The position numbers and the translations under genes are program-made. The notes beneath the pieces were generated by a model, which saw only the letters and a list, made by a program, of their open reading frames with translations, had not been told where the DNA came from and did no database searches. A stretch of 14,157 nucleotides of DNA from an uncultured Fusobacterium sp. (GTDB lineage: Bacteria > Fusobacteriota > Fusobacteriia > Fusobacteriales > Fusobacteriaceae), in the NCBI GenBank assembly GCA_900543175.1, contig UQQO01000052.1, positions 1-14,157 on the forward strand, written 5' to 3'. Shown here one piece after another: positions 1 through 6,121 of the stretch. Positions within the stretch are counted from its first letter, which is position 1; every line of letters begins with the position of its first letter.

Positions 1-344
1 GGCAGAAAATATTTAGAAACACAGGGGGTGTTATTAATGGTTATGTCATTTTCAATTTGCTTAAACAAGGATATTTAGATGAGGTTAGTAATAAGACACT
101 GTTATCAGAATTATCATCTATTGGTATATCAGAACTCATAAAAAAATGTAAAGGTAACGTTTATTCTTATGCGTGGAGTATTGGTTGGGAACTTGGTCGT
201 ATAATAACATATACAGAATGGTACCAAAAAAGAAGATTTTTGTTTGCTTATTCTTTATGGGAAAATAAATACGGCTCTCCTAATGATGCTAATATTGATT
301 TATGGATATATTTTTTTGAGTCATATAAAGAAACATTAAAATGA
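1..344 (+). CDS. Unrecognised protein, C-terminal part only (gene enters from the left)
   Basis: The reading frame is open from base 3, with no in-frame ATG or GTG before a TTG at 57. That TTG has no ribosome binding site, and the residues before it read like protein (a GGVINGY stretch), so the gene most likely starts outside the window. The visible part is about 113 residues, rich in Tyr, Trp, Phe, Leu and Ile, with an aromatic C-terminal half (WSIGWELG, then TEWYQKRRF). There is no clear signal peptide, zinc site or family signature. I do not recognise the family. Its TGA overlaps the ATG of the next gene (ATGA), so the two are probably co-translated and may act together. Confidence 0.6.
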   Translation, partial: QKIFRNTGGVINGYVIFNLLKQGYLDEVSNKTLLSELSSIGISELIKKCKGNVYSYAWSIGWELGRIITYTEWYQKRRFLFAYSLWENKYGSPNDANIDLWIYFFESYKETLK

Positions 345-1129
345 AATTTTTTATAGATACTGCAAATGTTGATGACATTCGCCTTGCTAATGATTTAGGA
401 GTTCGTGGAGTACTTACGATAAAAAGTTTAGTAAATTTTGATATAGAAAAATTAAATACATTGTATGAAAATTTTGATTTTAAAGAAAAAACAACAGATG
501 ATTTTCTCCAATCAAATTCAATTCCTTTTGGTTACAAATTAGATCTATATAACTGTATTGATCCTTGGATTATGTCTATCAATGGAGTTGGAATTTTAAC
601 CATCAGTAATAAAAACTATGATAAAATTATGTGTAACTACCACAAAGTAAAAAGATTGTATCCTGATGTGACTATTGTTGTGTTAAAGGGGAAAGATGAT
701 CTTCGTCCTTTAAGTTTATTAAAGATGATTGGTGCTGATGCTCATATTACATTGGGAATTACAAGCATTAAAAATATACCTTATAATAAAAGGTTAGATG
801 CTTTAGTATATAATAGAAGTCCTTACTCTGAAAGAAATATAAGAAATTTTGTAACAGAGATTTTAAAAGATAGGAAAAGTGAAAATAGTTTATTTGATTT
901 TAGAGATTTTATGGGGATAGCCCCTAAGAATTTTGAAGCTGATATTTTTTATGATGAAGAGGAAGAGATCAGTAAAAAAGAGGAGAAGTTTTTTAAATTA
1001 AAAGTTACAACATTGGGAAAAAATGAGAAATATAAAAATCAGATAAAGGAAGAGAGCATCACTTTATATAAATGTGAAGAGAACTGTAAAAGTGAGATGT
1101 TCTTTTTTGAAAAAACAGATGAGATATAA
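341..1129 (+). CDS. Transaldolase/FSA-like barrel protein lacking the usual catalytic residues
   Basis: 262 residues. The N-terminus (MKFFIDTANVDDIRLANDLG) matches the opening strand and helix of small TalC/FSA transaldolases, including the conserved Asp6. Residues about 95-145 (a PDVTIVVL strand, then LLKMIGADAHITLGI) resemble the late strands of that fold. The family's TTNPS loop reads TIKSL here, so the conserved Asn-Pro is Ile-Lys. The strand that normally carries the Schiff-base lysine (VKxPxT) cannot be found; residues 45-75 are unrelated. Residues about 185-262 form a charged extra tail with a DEEEE cluster. I infer a barrel relative that is inactive or has a new role. It overlaps the previous gene by ATGA with no strong ribosome binding site, which suggests translational coupling. 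The family call is moderate; the activity is unknown. Confidence 0.6.
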   Translation: MKFFIDTANVDDIRLANDLGVRGVLTIKSLVNFDIEKLNTLYENFDFKEKTTDDFLQSNSIPFGYKLDLYNCIDPWIMSINGVGILTISNKNYDKIMCNYHKVKRLYPDVTIVVLKGKDDLRPLSLLKMIGADAHITLGITSIKNIPYNKRLDALVYNRSPYSERNIRNFVTEILKDRKSENSLFDFRDFMGIAPKNFEADIFYDEEEEISKKEEKFFKLKVTTLGKNEKYKNQIKEESITLYKCEENCKSEMFFFEKTDEI

Positions 1130-1132
1130 TTA

Positions 1133-1165
1133 AAGAGAGGCTTTTAAACCTCTCTTCTCTTTTAT
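1133..1165 (+). terminator. Rho-independent terminator, probably used from both sides
   Basis: An 8-bp stem (AAGAGAGG with CCTCTCTT) around an 8-base loop starts a few bases after the stop of the transaldolase-like gene and is followed by a T-rich run. It lies between convergent genes. On the minus strand the tail after the stem is only modestly T-rich, so it should work best for the plus-strand pair and less well for the HIT gene. Confidence 0.8.
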
Positions 1166-1166
1166 T

Positions 1167-1505
1167 TTATACAAGAGCTCCCATTTTTTTACCACCAAGT
1201 AGATGGAAGTGAAGATGGAAAACCTCTTGTCCACCATATTCATTACAGTTTGTGATAACTCTGTATCCTTGCTCAGCTATTCCAAGCTCTTTAGCTATAT
1301 GAGCAATAGCAAGATACATATCTCCTATGATATTTTTATCTTCAGGAGTTATATCATTAATAGTAGGAATCTCTTTTTTAGGAACAACTAGAATATGAAT
1401 AGGGGCAGCAGGGGCAATATCTTTAAATGCCAACACTGTATCAGTTTCATAAACTATAGTTGCAGGAATCTCTCTATTTATAATTTTAGTAAATATAGTA
1501 GCCAT
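1167..1505 (-). CDS. HIT family (HinT-like) nucleotide hydrolase
   Basis: 112 residues, the usual length of a HinT-type purine nucleoside phosphoramidase. The signature HLHFHLL is at residues 97-103, with His99 the expected nucleophile. The N-terminal FxKIINREIPA and the central DIAPAAPIHILVVPKK are also typical. Family members hydrolyse AMP-lysine and other nucleoside phosphoramidates in the cytoplasm; the physiological substrate is usually unclear. AGGAGA lies 9 bases before the ATG. The gene follows rpiB by 24 bases and is probably transcribed with it. The family is certain; the exact substrate is not. Confidence 0.95.
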   Translation of the reverse strand: MATIFTKIINREIPATIVYETDTVLAFKDIAPAAPIHILVVPKKEIPTINDITPEDKNIIGDMYLAIAHIAKELGIAEQGYRVITNCNEYGGQEVFHLHFHLLGGKKMGALV

Positions 1506-1529
1506 AAAAAATCATCTCCTAAAAGTTAA

Positions 1530-1961
1530 TTAAATATTTTCTATTGCATCTACTCTTTTTTCGTGTCTTCCACCTTGGAATTCAGTAGCTAAGAAAACAT
1601 CTACCATTTCAAGAGCAAGAACGTCACCAACAATTCTTCCTCCCATAGCTAATATATTAGCATTGTTGTGTTCTCTTGTAAGTCTAGCCATAGTTGTGTT
1701 TGTGCAAAGAGCAGCTCTTACACCAGGAACTTTATTTGCAGCAATAGAGATACCAATACCAGTACCACAAACAAGAACTCCATAGTCAGCTTTTTTATCA
1801 ACAACAGCATGTCCAACAGCGTGTCCAAAAGTTGGGTAATCTACTGATTCAGTTGAGTGAGTTCCTAAATCAAGAACTTCATATCCTTTTTCAATAAGGT
1901 GTGCTTTTATTTTCTCTTTTAATTCAAATCCTCCGTGGTCAGCACCTAAAGCAATTTTCAT
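1530..1961 (-). CDS. rpiB: Ribose 5-phosphate isomerase B
   Basis: 143 residues, full length for the RpiB/LacA-LacB fold. It interconverts ribose 5-phosphate and ribulose 5-phosphate in the non-oxidative pentose phosphate pathway. Visible signatures are the N-terminal GADHGG (residues 6-11), the nucleophile Cys65 in VCGTGIGISIAANK, His98 in the REHNNANIL segment (ring opening), and the phosphate-binding arginines near the C-terminus (GGRHEKRV). AGGAGG lies just before the ATG. It sits downstream of the FKBP gene behind a hairpin and has no obvious promoter of its own, so it may depend on read-through. Some RpiB relatives act on allose or galactose phosphates, but nothing nearby suggests that here. 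Confidence 0.95.
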   Translation of the reverse strand: MKIALGADHGGFELKEKIKAHLIEKGYEVLDLGTHSTESVDYPTFGHAVGHAVVDKKADYGVLVCGTGIGISIAANKVPGVRAALCTNTTMARLTREHNNANILAMGGRIVGDVLALEMVDVFLATEFQGGRHEKRVDAIENI

Positions 1962-1997
1962 AAAATTTTCCTCCTAAATAAATTTAATTACAAATAT

Positions 1998-2022
1998 AAA
2001 GGGGAATCTCTTCCCCTTTTTT
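1998..2022 (-). terminator. Hairpin terminator or attenuator between slyD and rpiB
   Basis: A perfect 9-bp stem (AAAGGGGAA with TTCCCCTTT) with a 4-base loop begins 11 bases after the slyD stop. The T-run on the minus strand is short (TTTATATTTG), so termination is probably partial. I see no good promoter between it and rpiB, which suggests it lowers rather than stops expression of rpiB and the HIT gene. Confidence 0.65.
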
Positions 2023-2032
2023 ACTGAAATTA

Positions 2033-2533
2033 TTAGTCTTCAAATCCTTCAAAGTGAGGGTGTCCATGTTCAAGTTCAACTTCTGAAGCCTCTCTAACTC
2101 CTGTAACCTCAACTTCAAATCTTAAATTTCTTCCAGCAAATGGGTGGTTACCATCTGTAGTTACTACATCATCTTCTATTGAAGTGATAACAAACTCTTG
2201 TTCGCTTTCTTCTCCAGTTTCATCATCTTCCATATCAGCAACAAATTCCATTCCTTCATAGATATCATCAAAGTCAGCAAAATCTTCTTTGCTCATTTCC
2301 ATGATAAGATCTTCATCATACTCTCCATATCCTTCTTCAGGAGTAAGAGTCATAACAGTTTTAAATCCTCTTTCTTTTCCTTCAAGAGTTTCTTCAACTT
2401 TAGGAACAAAAGCTCCAATTCCATGAATATAGAAGAAAGGACCAACTTCTTTTGTATCTTCTAAAAGCTCATTTGTATCATTATCATAAACTTTAAATTC
2501 TAGTGTTACAACTGTATTTTCAGTAATTTTCAT
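2033..2533 (-). CDS. slyD: SlyD-like FKBP-type peptidyl-prolyl isomerase
   Basis: 166 residues. The FKBP domain is split as in SlyD: an N-terminal half (1-69, with a GPFFYIHGIGAFVPKVEETL strand-helix), an acidic insert-in-flap domain (about 70-120) that carries chaperone activity in the family, and the returning strand with DGNHPFAGRNLRFEVEV (127-143). A short tail holds three histidines (HGHPH), a reduced form of the metal-binding tail of enterobacterial SlyD. It should be a cytoplasmic folding helper, perhaps binding Ni or Zn weakly. A GTG at 2542 would add three residues, but that GTG is part of the GAGGTG ribosome binding site, so the ATG at 2533 is chosen. A hairpin separates it from rpiB. 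Confidence 0.93.
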   Translation of the reverse strand: MKITENTVVTLEFKVYDNDTNELLEDTKEVGPFFYIHGIGAFVPKVEETLEGKERGFKTVMTLTPEEGYGEYDEDLIMEMSKEDFADFDDIYEGMEFVADMEDDETGEESEQEFVITSIEDDVVTTDGNHPFAGRNLRFEVEVTGVREASEVELEHGHPHFEGFED

Positions 2534-2539
2534 AAATTT

Positions 2540-2545
2540 CACCTC
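2540..2545 (-). promoter_or_regulatory. Ribosome binding site of slyD that decides its start
   Basis: GAGGTG on the minus strand stands 6 bases before the ATG at 2533. The GTG inside it, in frame with the gene, has no binding site of its own and is not the likely start. Confidence 0.75.
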
Positions 2546-2570
2546 ATATAATATTTTTACTACCTAATAT

Positions 2571-2611
2571 AAGGATAACATAAATTTATATAAATTTCAT
2601 CCTTTTTTTTA
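2571..2611. repeat. AT-rich inverted repeat between pfpI-like gene and slyD
   Basis: AAGGAT at 2571-2576 pairs with ATCCTT at 2599-2604, with a perfect inner palindrome (AAATTTATATAAATTT, 2582-2597). A run of eight T follows on the plus strand only. It could terminate plus-strand transcripts or form part of the pfpI-like gene's 3' end. A weak minus-strand promoter for slyD (TTTATA, 17 bases, TATATT) overlaps it, so its role is uncertain. Confidence 0.4.
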
Positions 2612-2639
2612 TCTTTAACACAAAAAAATAAAATTTATA

Positions 2640-3227
2640 TTAAAAACACATATTTTTTTTCACAATATTACAATTTTCCTTATCACTGAATTTTTCTAAA
2701 AGTAGAAATGCTGTCTCTAAAGCATTTTTTGGTCCAGAGCAAGTGATAAGATTTTCATCCTCTACAATCTCCTCTCTTATTGGGATGGCTCCATATTTTT
2801 CCAACTGTGAAAAATATCTTTCATTATCTAATAAATAAGTAGTGGCTCTTCTTCCCTTTAAGATTCCTGCCTCTCCTAAAGGAATAACTCCTGTACAAAT
2901 TCCTACAATTATTTTATTTTTTTCATTGAAATATTGAATTACACTTTTAAAGTTAGAATCTTTCATATCATTAAAGAACCCTGCTTTTCCGAACCCACCA
3001 GGGATAACTAAAGCATCATACTCTTCAAGATCAATATTTTCTTTTTTTAAATTTAATTGTGGAAAAATTTTTAAATTCCATGTACAATATATTATATCAT
3101 GTATGCTAACTGTGGTAGTTGTAATGTTCTTTTTTCCTACAACCATATTCCAACCAAAAATGTCAATGAATGGGGATAGCTCAAGAATTTCAATCCCTTG
3201 TGAGATAAGTATCAAAATTTTTTTCAT
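2640..3227 (-). CDS. DJ-1/PfpI family protein
   Basis: 195 residues, one DJ-1/PfpI domain. The nucleophile elbow is VGICTGV with Cys111, and Glu16 in the GIEILE motif matches the conserved acid next to the DJ-1 cysteine. The VIPGGFG loop (75-81) and the ITCSGPKNALETAF segment near the C-terminus are also typical. Members act as glyoxalases, deglycases, chaperones or redox sensors. Assignment within the family is not possible from this sequence; it is closer to the DJ-1/ThiJ group than to amidase-type GATase1 domains. AGGAG precedes the ATG. It is divergent from the decarboxylase fusion gene and shares a 153-base control region with it. The C-terminal 20 residues hold three cysteines counting the one in ITCSG, which is mildly unusual. 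Confidence 0.9.
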   Translation of the reverse strand: MKKILILISQGIEILELSPFIDIFGWNMVVGKKNITTTTVSIHDIIYCTWNLKIFPQLNLKKENIDLEEYDALVIPGGFGKAGFFNDMKDSNFKSVIQYFNEKNKIIVGICTGVIPLGEAGILKGRRATTYLLDNERYFSQLEKYGAIPIREEIVEDENLITCSGPKNALETAFLLLEKFSDKENCNIVKKNMCF

Positions 3228-3255
3228 ATTTTTCTCCTAAAAAAATTAAAAATGA

Positions 3256-3284
3256 TTGACTAATTTTATAAAAAGTCTTACAAT
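3256..3284 (+). promoter_or_regulatory. Sigma-70 promoter for the decarboxylase-ureohydrolase gene
   Basis: TTGACT (3256-3261) and TACAAT (3279-3284) are 17 bases apart, close to consensus. Transcription would start near 3291 and leave a leader of about 90 bases before the ATG at 3381. A second, weaker pair downstream (TTGGAT at 3311-3316, TATGCT at 3334-3339, 17 bases apart) overlaps the palindrome at 3328-3340. Confidence 0.7.
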
Positions 3285-3327
3285 ACATCGTATTTGAAGA
3301 ATTACAGAATTTGGATAATATTTATTA

Positions 3328-3340
3328 TAGCATTATGCTA
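3328..3340. promoter_or_regulatory. 13-nt palindrome, possible operator
   Basis: TAGCATTATGCTA is a perfect palindrome around a central T. It lies downstream of the rightward promoter, inside the leader of the fusion gene. On the minus strand its end overlaps a perfect TATAAT that could serve the pfpI-like gene. A repressor bound here could control either gene. No cognate regulator gene is in the window. Confidence 0.4.
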
Positions 3341-3380
3341 CAAATATATAAAATAAAAAATTTAACTATAAGGAGGTAAG

Positions 3381-5729
3381 ATGTCAAAGCTAGACCAAAG
3401 TAAAACTCCACTATTCTCAGTGTTAAAAAATGAATATGTTGGTAGAGATATTCTTCCATTTCATGTTCCTGGACACAAAAGAGGAAAAGGAGTAGATAAA
3501 GAATTTTATGATTTTATGGGGAATGGACCTTTCTCCATGGATGTAACTATTTTTAAAATGGTAGATGGACTACACCAACCAAAAAGTTGTATAAAGGAAG
3601 CACAAGAACTGGCAGCAGATGCCTATGGTGTAAAGAAAAGTTTCTTTGCAGTAAACGGAACTTCAGGGGCAATTCAAGCAATGATTATGTCTGTAATGAA
3701 AGCTGGAGATAAAATTCTTGTTCCTAGAAATGTTCATAAATCAGTTTCAGCAGGAATTATTTTAAGTGGATCTGAACCTATCTATATGAACCCAGAGATT
3801 GATGAGGAGTTAGGAATAGCTCATGGTGTCAGACCTCAAACTGTTGAAAATATGTTAAAACAACATCCAGATATTAAGGCTGTACTTATTATCAACCCAA
3901 CTTACTATGGAGTTGCTACTGATATTAAAAAGATAGCTGATATTGTTCACAGCTATGATATTCCATTAATAGTAGATGAAGCTCATGGACCTCATCTTCA
4001 CTTCCATGATGATCTACCTATTTCAGCAGTAGATGCTGGAGCAGATATGTGTACTCAAAGTACTCATAAAATCATTGGAGCTATGACTCAAATGTCACTT
4101 TTACATGTAAATTCAGATAGAATTGATGTAAATAAAGTTCAACAAATCTTAAGTTTATTACATACAACTTCACCTTCATATCCTTTAATGGCATCATTAG
4201 ACTGTGCTAGAAGACAGATAGCAACTGAAGGAACAGCTCTTTTAGATAAAGCTATAAAACTTGCTAAAAGATTTAGAAGTGAAGTAAATAAAATACCTGG
4301 AATGTCTTGTTTTGGTGAAGAGATTGTAGGAAGAGAAGGAGTATTTGCTTTTGACCCTACAAAAATAACTGTTACAGCTAAAGAGTTAGGACTTACAGGG
4401 GCAGAGTTAGAAACTCTACTTGTAGATGATTACAATATTCAAATGGAACTTTCAGACTTCTATAATGTTCTAGGACTTATTACAATAGGAGATACTGATG
4501 AAAGTATAGATAAATTTATTGCAGCTCTTAAAGATATTAGCAATAGATACTATGGAAAAGGAAATAAAATTAAGAGAAATATAATTAGAATGCCAGGAAT
4601 CCCTGAACAAGTTCTAATTCCAAGGGAAGCATTCTACAGTGAAAAGAACACTATTCCATTTAAAGAAAGTGCTGGTAAGATCTGTGGAGAGATGATAATG
4701 GCTTATCCACCTGGAATCCCTATTATCACTCCAGGAGAGAGAATTACTGAAGAGATTATAGAGTATATAGAAGATTTAAAAGAAGCTCAACTTCATATTC
4801 AAGGTATGGCAGATCCTGAATTAATCAATATCAATGTAATTGAAGAGGAAGATGCTATCTACCTATATACAGAAAAGATGAAGAGCATGATGTTTGGTGT
4901 GCCTATGAACTTAGGAGCAAACAAAGCTGGAATCGAGTTTGGACCAGATACATTATGTGAAGCATTCCCAGATACATTTGATGAGATGGAAATTATTGAA
5001 GTTGAAAAACAAAAAGAAAACTTCAATGAATGGAACTTAAAATATAAGAATACAATTCTTAACACTTGTGAAAAACTTGCAACTGCAGTAAATGAAGCTG
5101 TAAGAGATGGATATAGACCTATAGTTATTGGTGGAGACCACTCAATTGCTCTAGGAAGTATCTCAGGAGTTTCACTTGAAAAAGAGATTGGAGTTATCTG
5201 GATAGATGCTCACGGAGATATGAACACTGATGAGTCAACTATTACAGGAAATATCCATGGAATGCCTCTAGCACTATTACAAGGAGCAGGGGACAGAGAT
5301 CTTGTAAACTGTTTCTATGAAGGGGCTAAAATAGATAGTAAAAATGTTGTTATCCTAGGTGCAAGAGATCTTGACTTTAAAGAGAGAGAGATTATTGATC
5401 AACTTGGAGTAAAAGTAATCTATCACGATGAAGTACTTCAAAAAGGACTTGATAATATCCTTGAAGAGATAAGAGAATACTTACAAATAGATAACCTTCA
5501 CATCAGTTTTGACGTTGATTCAGTTAACCCTGAATTAGCACCAGGAGTAAGTACTCCAGTAAGAAATGGATTCACTACTGATGAAATATTCCAAACATTC
5601 AAATATCTATTTAAAAACTACTCAATCACATCTGTTGATATAGTAGAATTTAACCCAGTTAATGATAAAAATGATAAGACACTTAAATTTGTAAATGAAC
5701 TTACAGAGTATGTTGTAAATCCAGATTAA
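3381..5729 (+). CDS. SpeA-type PLP decarboxylase fused to an arginase-like ureohydrolase
   Basis: 782 residues, two enzymes in one chain. Residues 1 to about 490 follow Bacillus-type SpeA (arginine decarboxylase, PLP fold type I) from end to end: FHVPGHKRG (27-35), NGTSGAIQA (92-100), Asp199 in VDEAHG, and the PLP lysine Lys230 in STHK. Residues about 500-782 are a full ureohydrolase. The Mn ligands are His587 (GGDHS), Asp609, His611 and Asp613 (DAHGD), and Asp711 and Asp713 (FDVDS). GNIHGMPLA (623-631) and Glu756 in the VEFNP segment are arginase-like. The linker is only about 10-15 residues. The product should turn arginine into putrescine, through agmatine (decarboxylase first) or ornithine (arginase first). 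Substrate-binding positions favour arginase. AGGAGG lies 4 bases before the ATG. It is single-gene, with its own promoter and terminator. Fold assignments are sure; the order of reactions is not. Confidence 0.93.
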   Translation: MSKLDQSKTPLFSVLKNEYVGRDILPFHVPGHKRGKGVDKEFYDFMGNGPFSMDVTIFKMVDGLHQPKSCIKEAQELAADAYGVKKSFFAVNGTSGAIQAMIMSVMKAGDKILVPRNVHKSVSAGIILSGSEPIYMNPEIDEELGIAHGVRPQTVENMLKQHPDIKAVLIINPTYYGVATDIKKIADIVHSYDIPLIVDEAHGPHLHFHDDLPISAVDAGADMCTQSTHKIIGAMTQMSLLHVNSDRIDVNKVQQILSLLHTTSPSYPLMASLDCARRQIATEGTALLDKAIKLAKRFRSEVNKIPGMSCFGEEIVGREGVFAFDPTKITVTAKELGLTGAELETLLVDDYNIQMELSDFYNVLGLITIGDTDESIDKFIAALKDISNRYYGKGNKIKRNIIRMPGIPEQVLIPREAFYSEKNTIPFKESAGKICGEMIMAYPPGIPIITPGERITEEIIEYIEDLKEAQLHIQGMADPELININVIEEEDAIYLYTEKMKSMMFGVPMNLGANKAGIEFGPDTLCEAFPDTFDEMEIIEVEKQKENFNEWNLKYKNTILNTCEKLATAVNEAVRDGYRPIVIGGDHSIALGSISGVSLEKEIGVIWIDAHGDMNTDESTITGNIHGMPLALLQGAGDRDLVNCFYEGAKIDSKNVVILGARDLDFKEREIIDQLGVKVIYHDEVLQKGLDNILEEIREYLQIDNLHISFDVDSVNPELAPGVSTPVRNGFTTDEIFQTFKYLFKNYSITSVDIVEFNPVNDKNDKTLKFVNELTEYVVNPD

Positions 5730-5742
5730 TAAATAAATTTAT

Positions 5743-5786
5743 ACTACACCTTTCATTTTAAAAGATGGAGGGTGTAGTTTTTTTTA
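5743..5786 (+). terminator. Strong rho-independent terminator after the fusion gene
   Basis: ACTACACC (5743-5750) pairs with GGTGTAGT (5771-5778) around a 20-base loop that can pair partly inside, followed by eight T. The minus-strand tail lacks a T-run, so it acts on the plus strand. Confidence 0.9.
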
Positions 5787-5805
5787 TAATTATTATTTAA
5801 TGTAT

Positions 5806-5887
5806 CTACTCAGCTGTGTAAAGTCTACAAAATATTATCTAGTTCAAAGTTCAATTTTTATAATATTTATAGGTAATAGTTGAGTAG
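5806..5887. repeat. Long-loop inverted repeat enclosing a 7-base tandem repeat
   Basis: CTACTCAGCT (5806-5815) is complementary at 9 of 10 positions to AGTTGAGTAG (5878-5887). Between the arms is a perfect tandem AGTTCAA AGTTCAA (5841-5854). No reading frame covers it. It could be a structured RNA, a protein-binding pair or chance in AT-rich DNA. Confidence 0.3.
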
Positions 5888-5889
5888 TT

Positions 5890-5944
5890 AGTATTTAATA
5901 AAAAATAAAAGGATCAACTTCTATAAAATACAGAAATCAATCCT
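5890..5944 (-). terminator. Possible terminator of the leftward five-gene run
   Basis: On the minus strand, AGGAT and TTCT (5944-5932) pair with AGAA and ATCCT (5922-5910), with equal 4-base internal loops and a 9-base apical loop, then a T-rich tail (TTTTATTTTTTATT). This is the first plausible minus-strand stop after the lipase-like gene, about 180 bases downstream. Confidence 0.45.
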
Positions 5945-5963
5945 CATTAAATTATAAAAAATT

Positions 5964-6074
5964 CTATATAGAAGATCCCAGCTTATAAGCAGTATCTATA
6001 AGTAGAGTTTCAGAAACTTTTCCTGCTTCCATAACATTTGTTGCATAGATAATCCCCCAATAGAAATTTTTTGA
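5964..6074 (-). pseudogene. 36-codon remnant of a C-terminal coding end
   Basis: Within a 390-base stretch without a gene, one minus-strand frame runs from just after a stop (TAA) to a TAG at 5964. It reads like real protein, with GIIYATNVMEAGKVSETLL followed by IDTAYKLGSSI. It has no start codon with a ribosome binding site. I do not recognise the parent. A faint resemblance to the C-terminal end of FAD-dependent oxidoreductases (small residue, Asn or Asp, then a helix) is not enough for a call. It is probably the tail of a gene lost downstream of the lipase-like gene. Confidence 0.35.
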
Positions 6075-6121
6075 TTATTTTTTAAAAAAGTTCTTCTCTT
6101 TCAATCTATTTATTTTTTATT

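Noticed and set aside
37..78. A 13-codon frame with ATG at 37, preceded by a G-rich sequence like a ribosome binding site
   Set aside because: It is out of frame with the longer gene and ends quickly. The longer frame is open through the same bases and reads as natural protein, so the short peptide is probably chance. A frameshift joining the two cannot be judged without the sequence to the left.
3285..3380. Riboswitch in the leader of the fusion gene
   Set aside because: The leader is about 90 bases, very AT-rich, and has no stable multi-stem fold or known riboswitch signature that I can see. Only the short palindrome stands out.
3381..4850. Lysine decarboxylase as the name for the first domain
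   Set aside because: The domain follows Bacillus SpeA along its whole length and lacks the N-terminal wing domain of the inducible enterobacterial lysine and ornithine decarboxylases. Ornithine remains possible because of the arginase-like partner.
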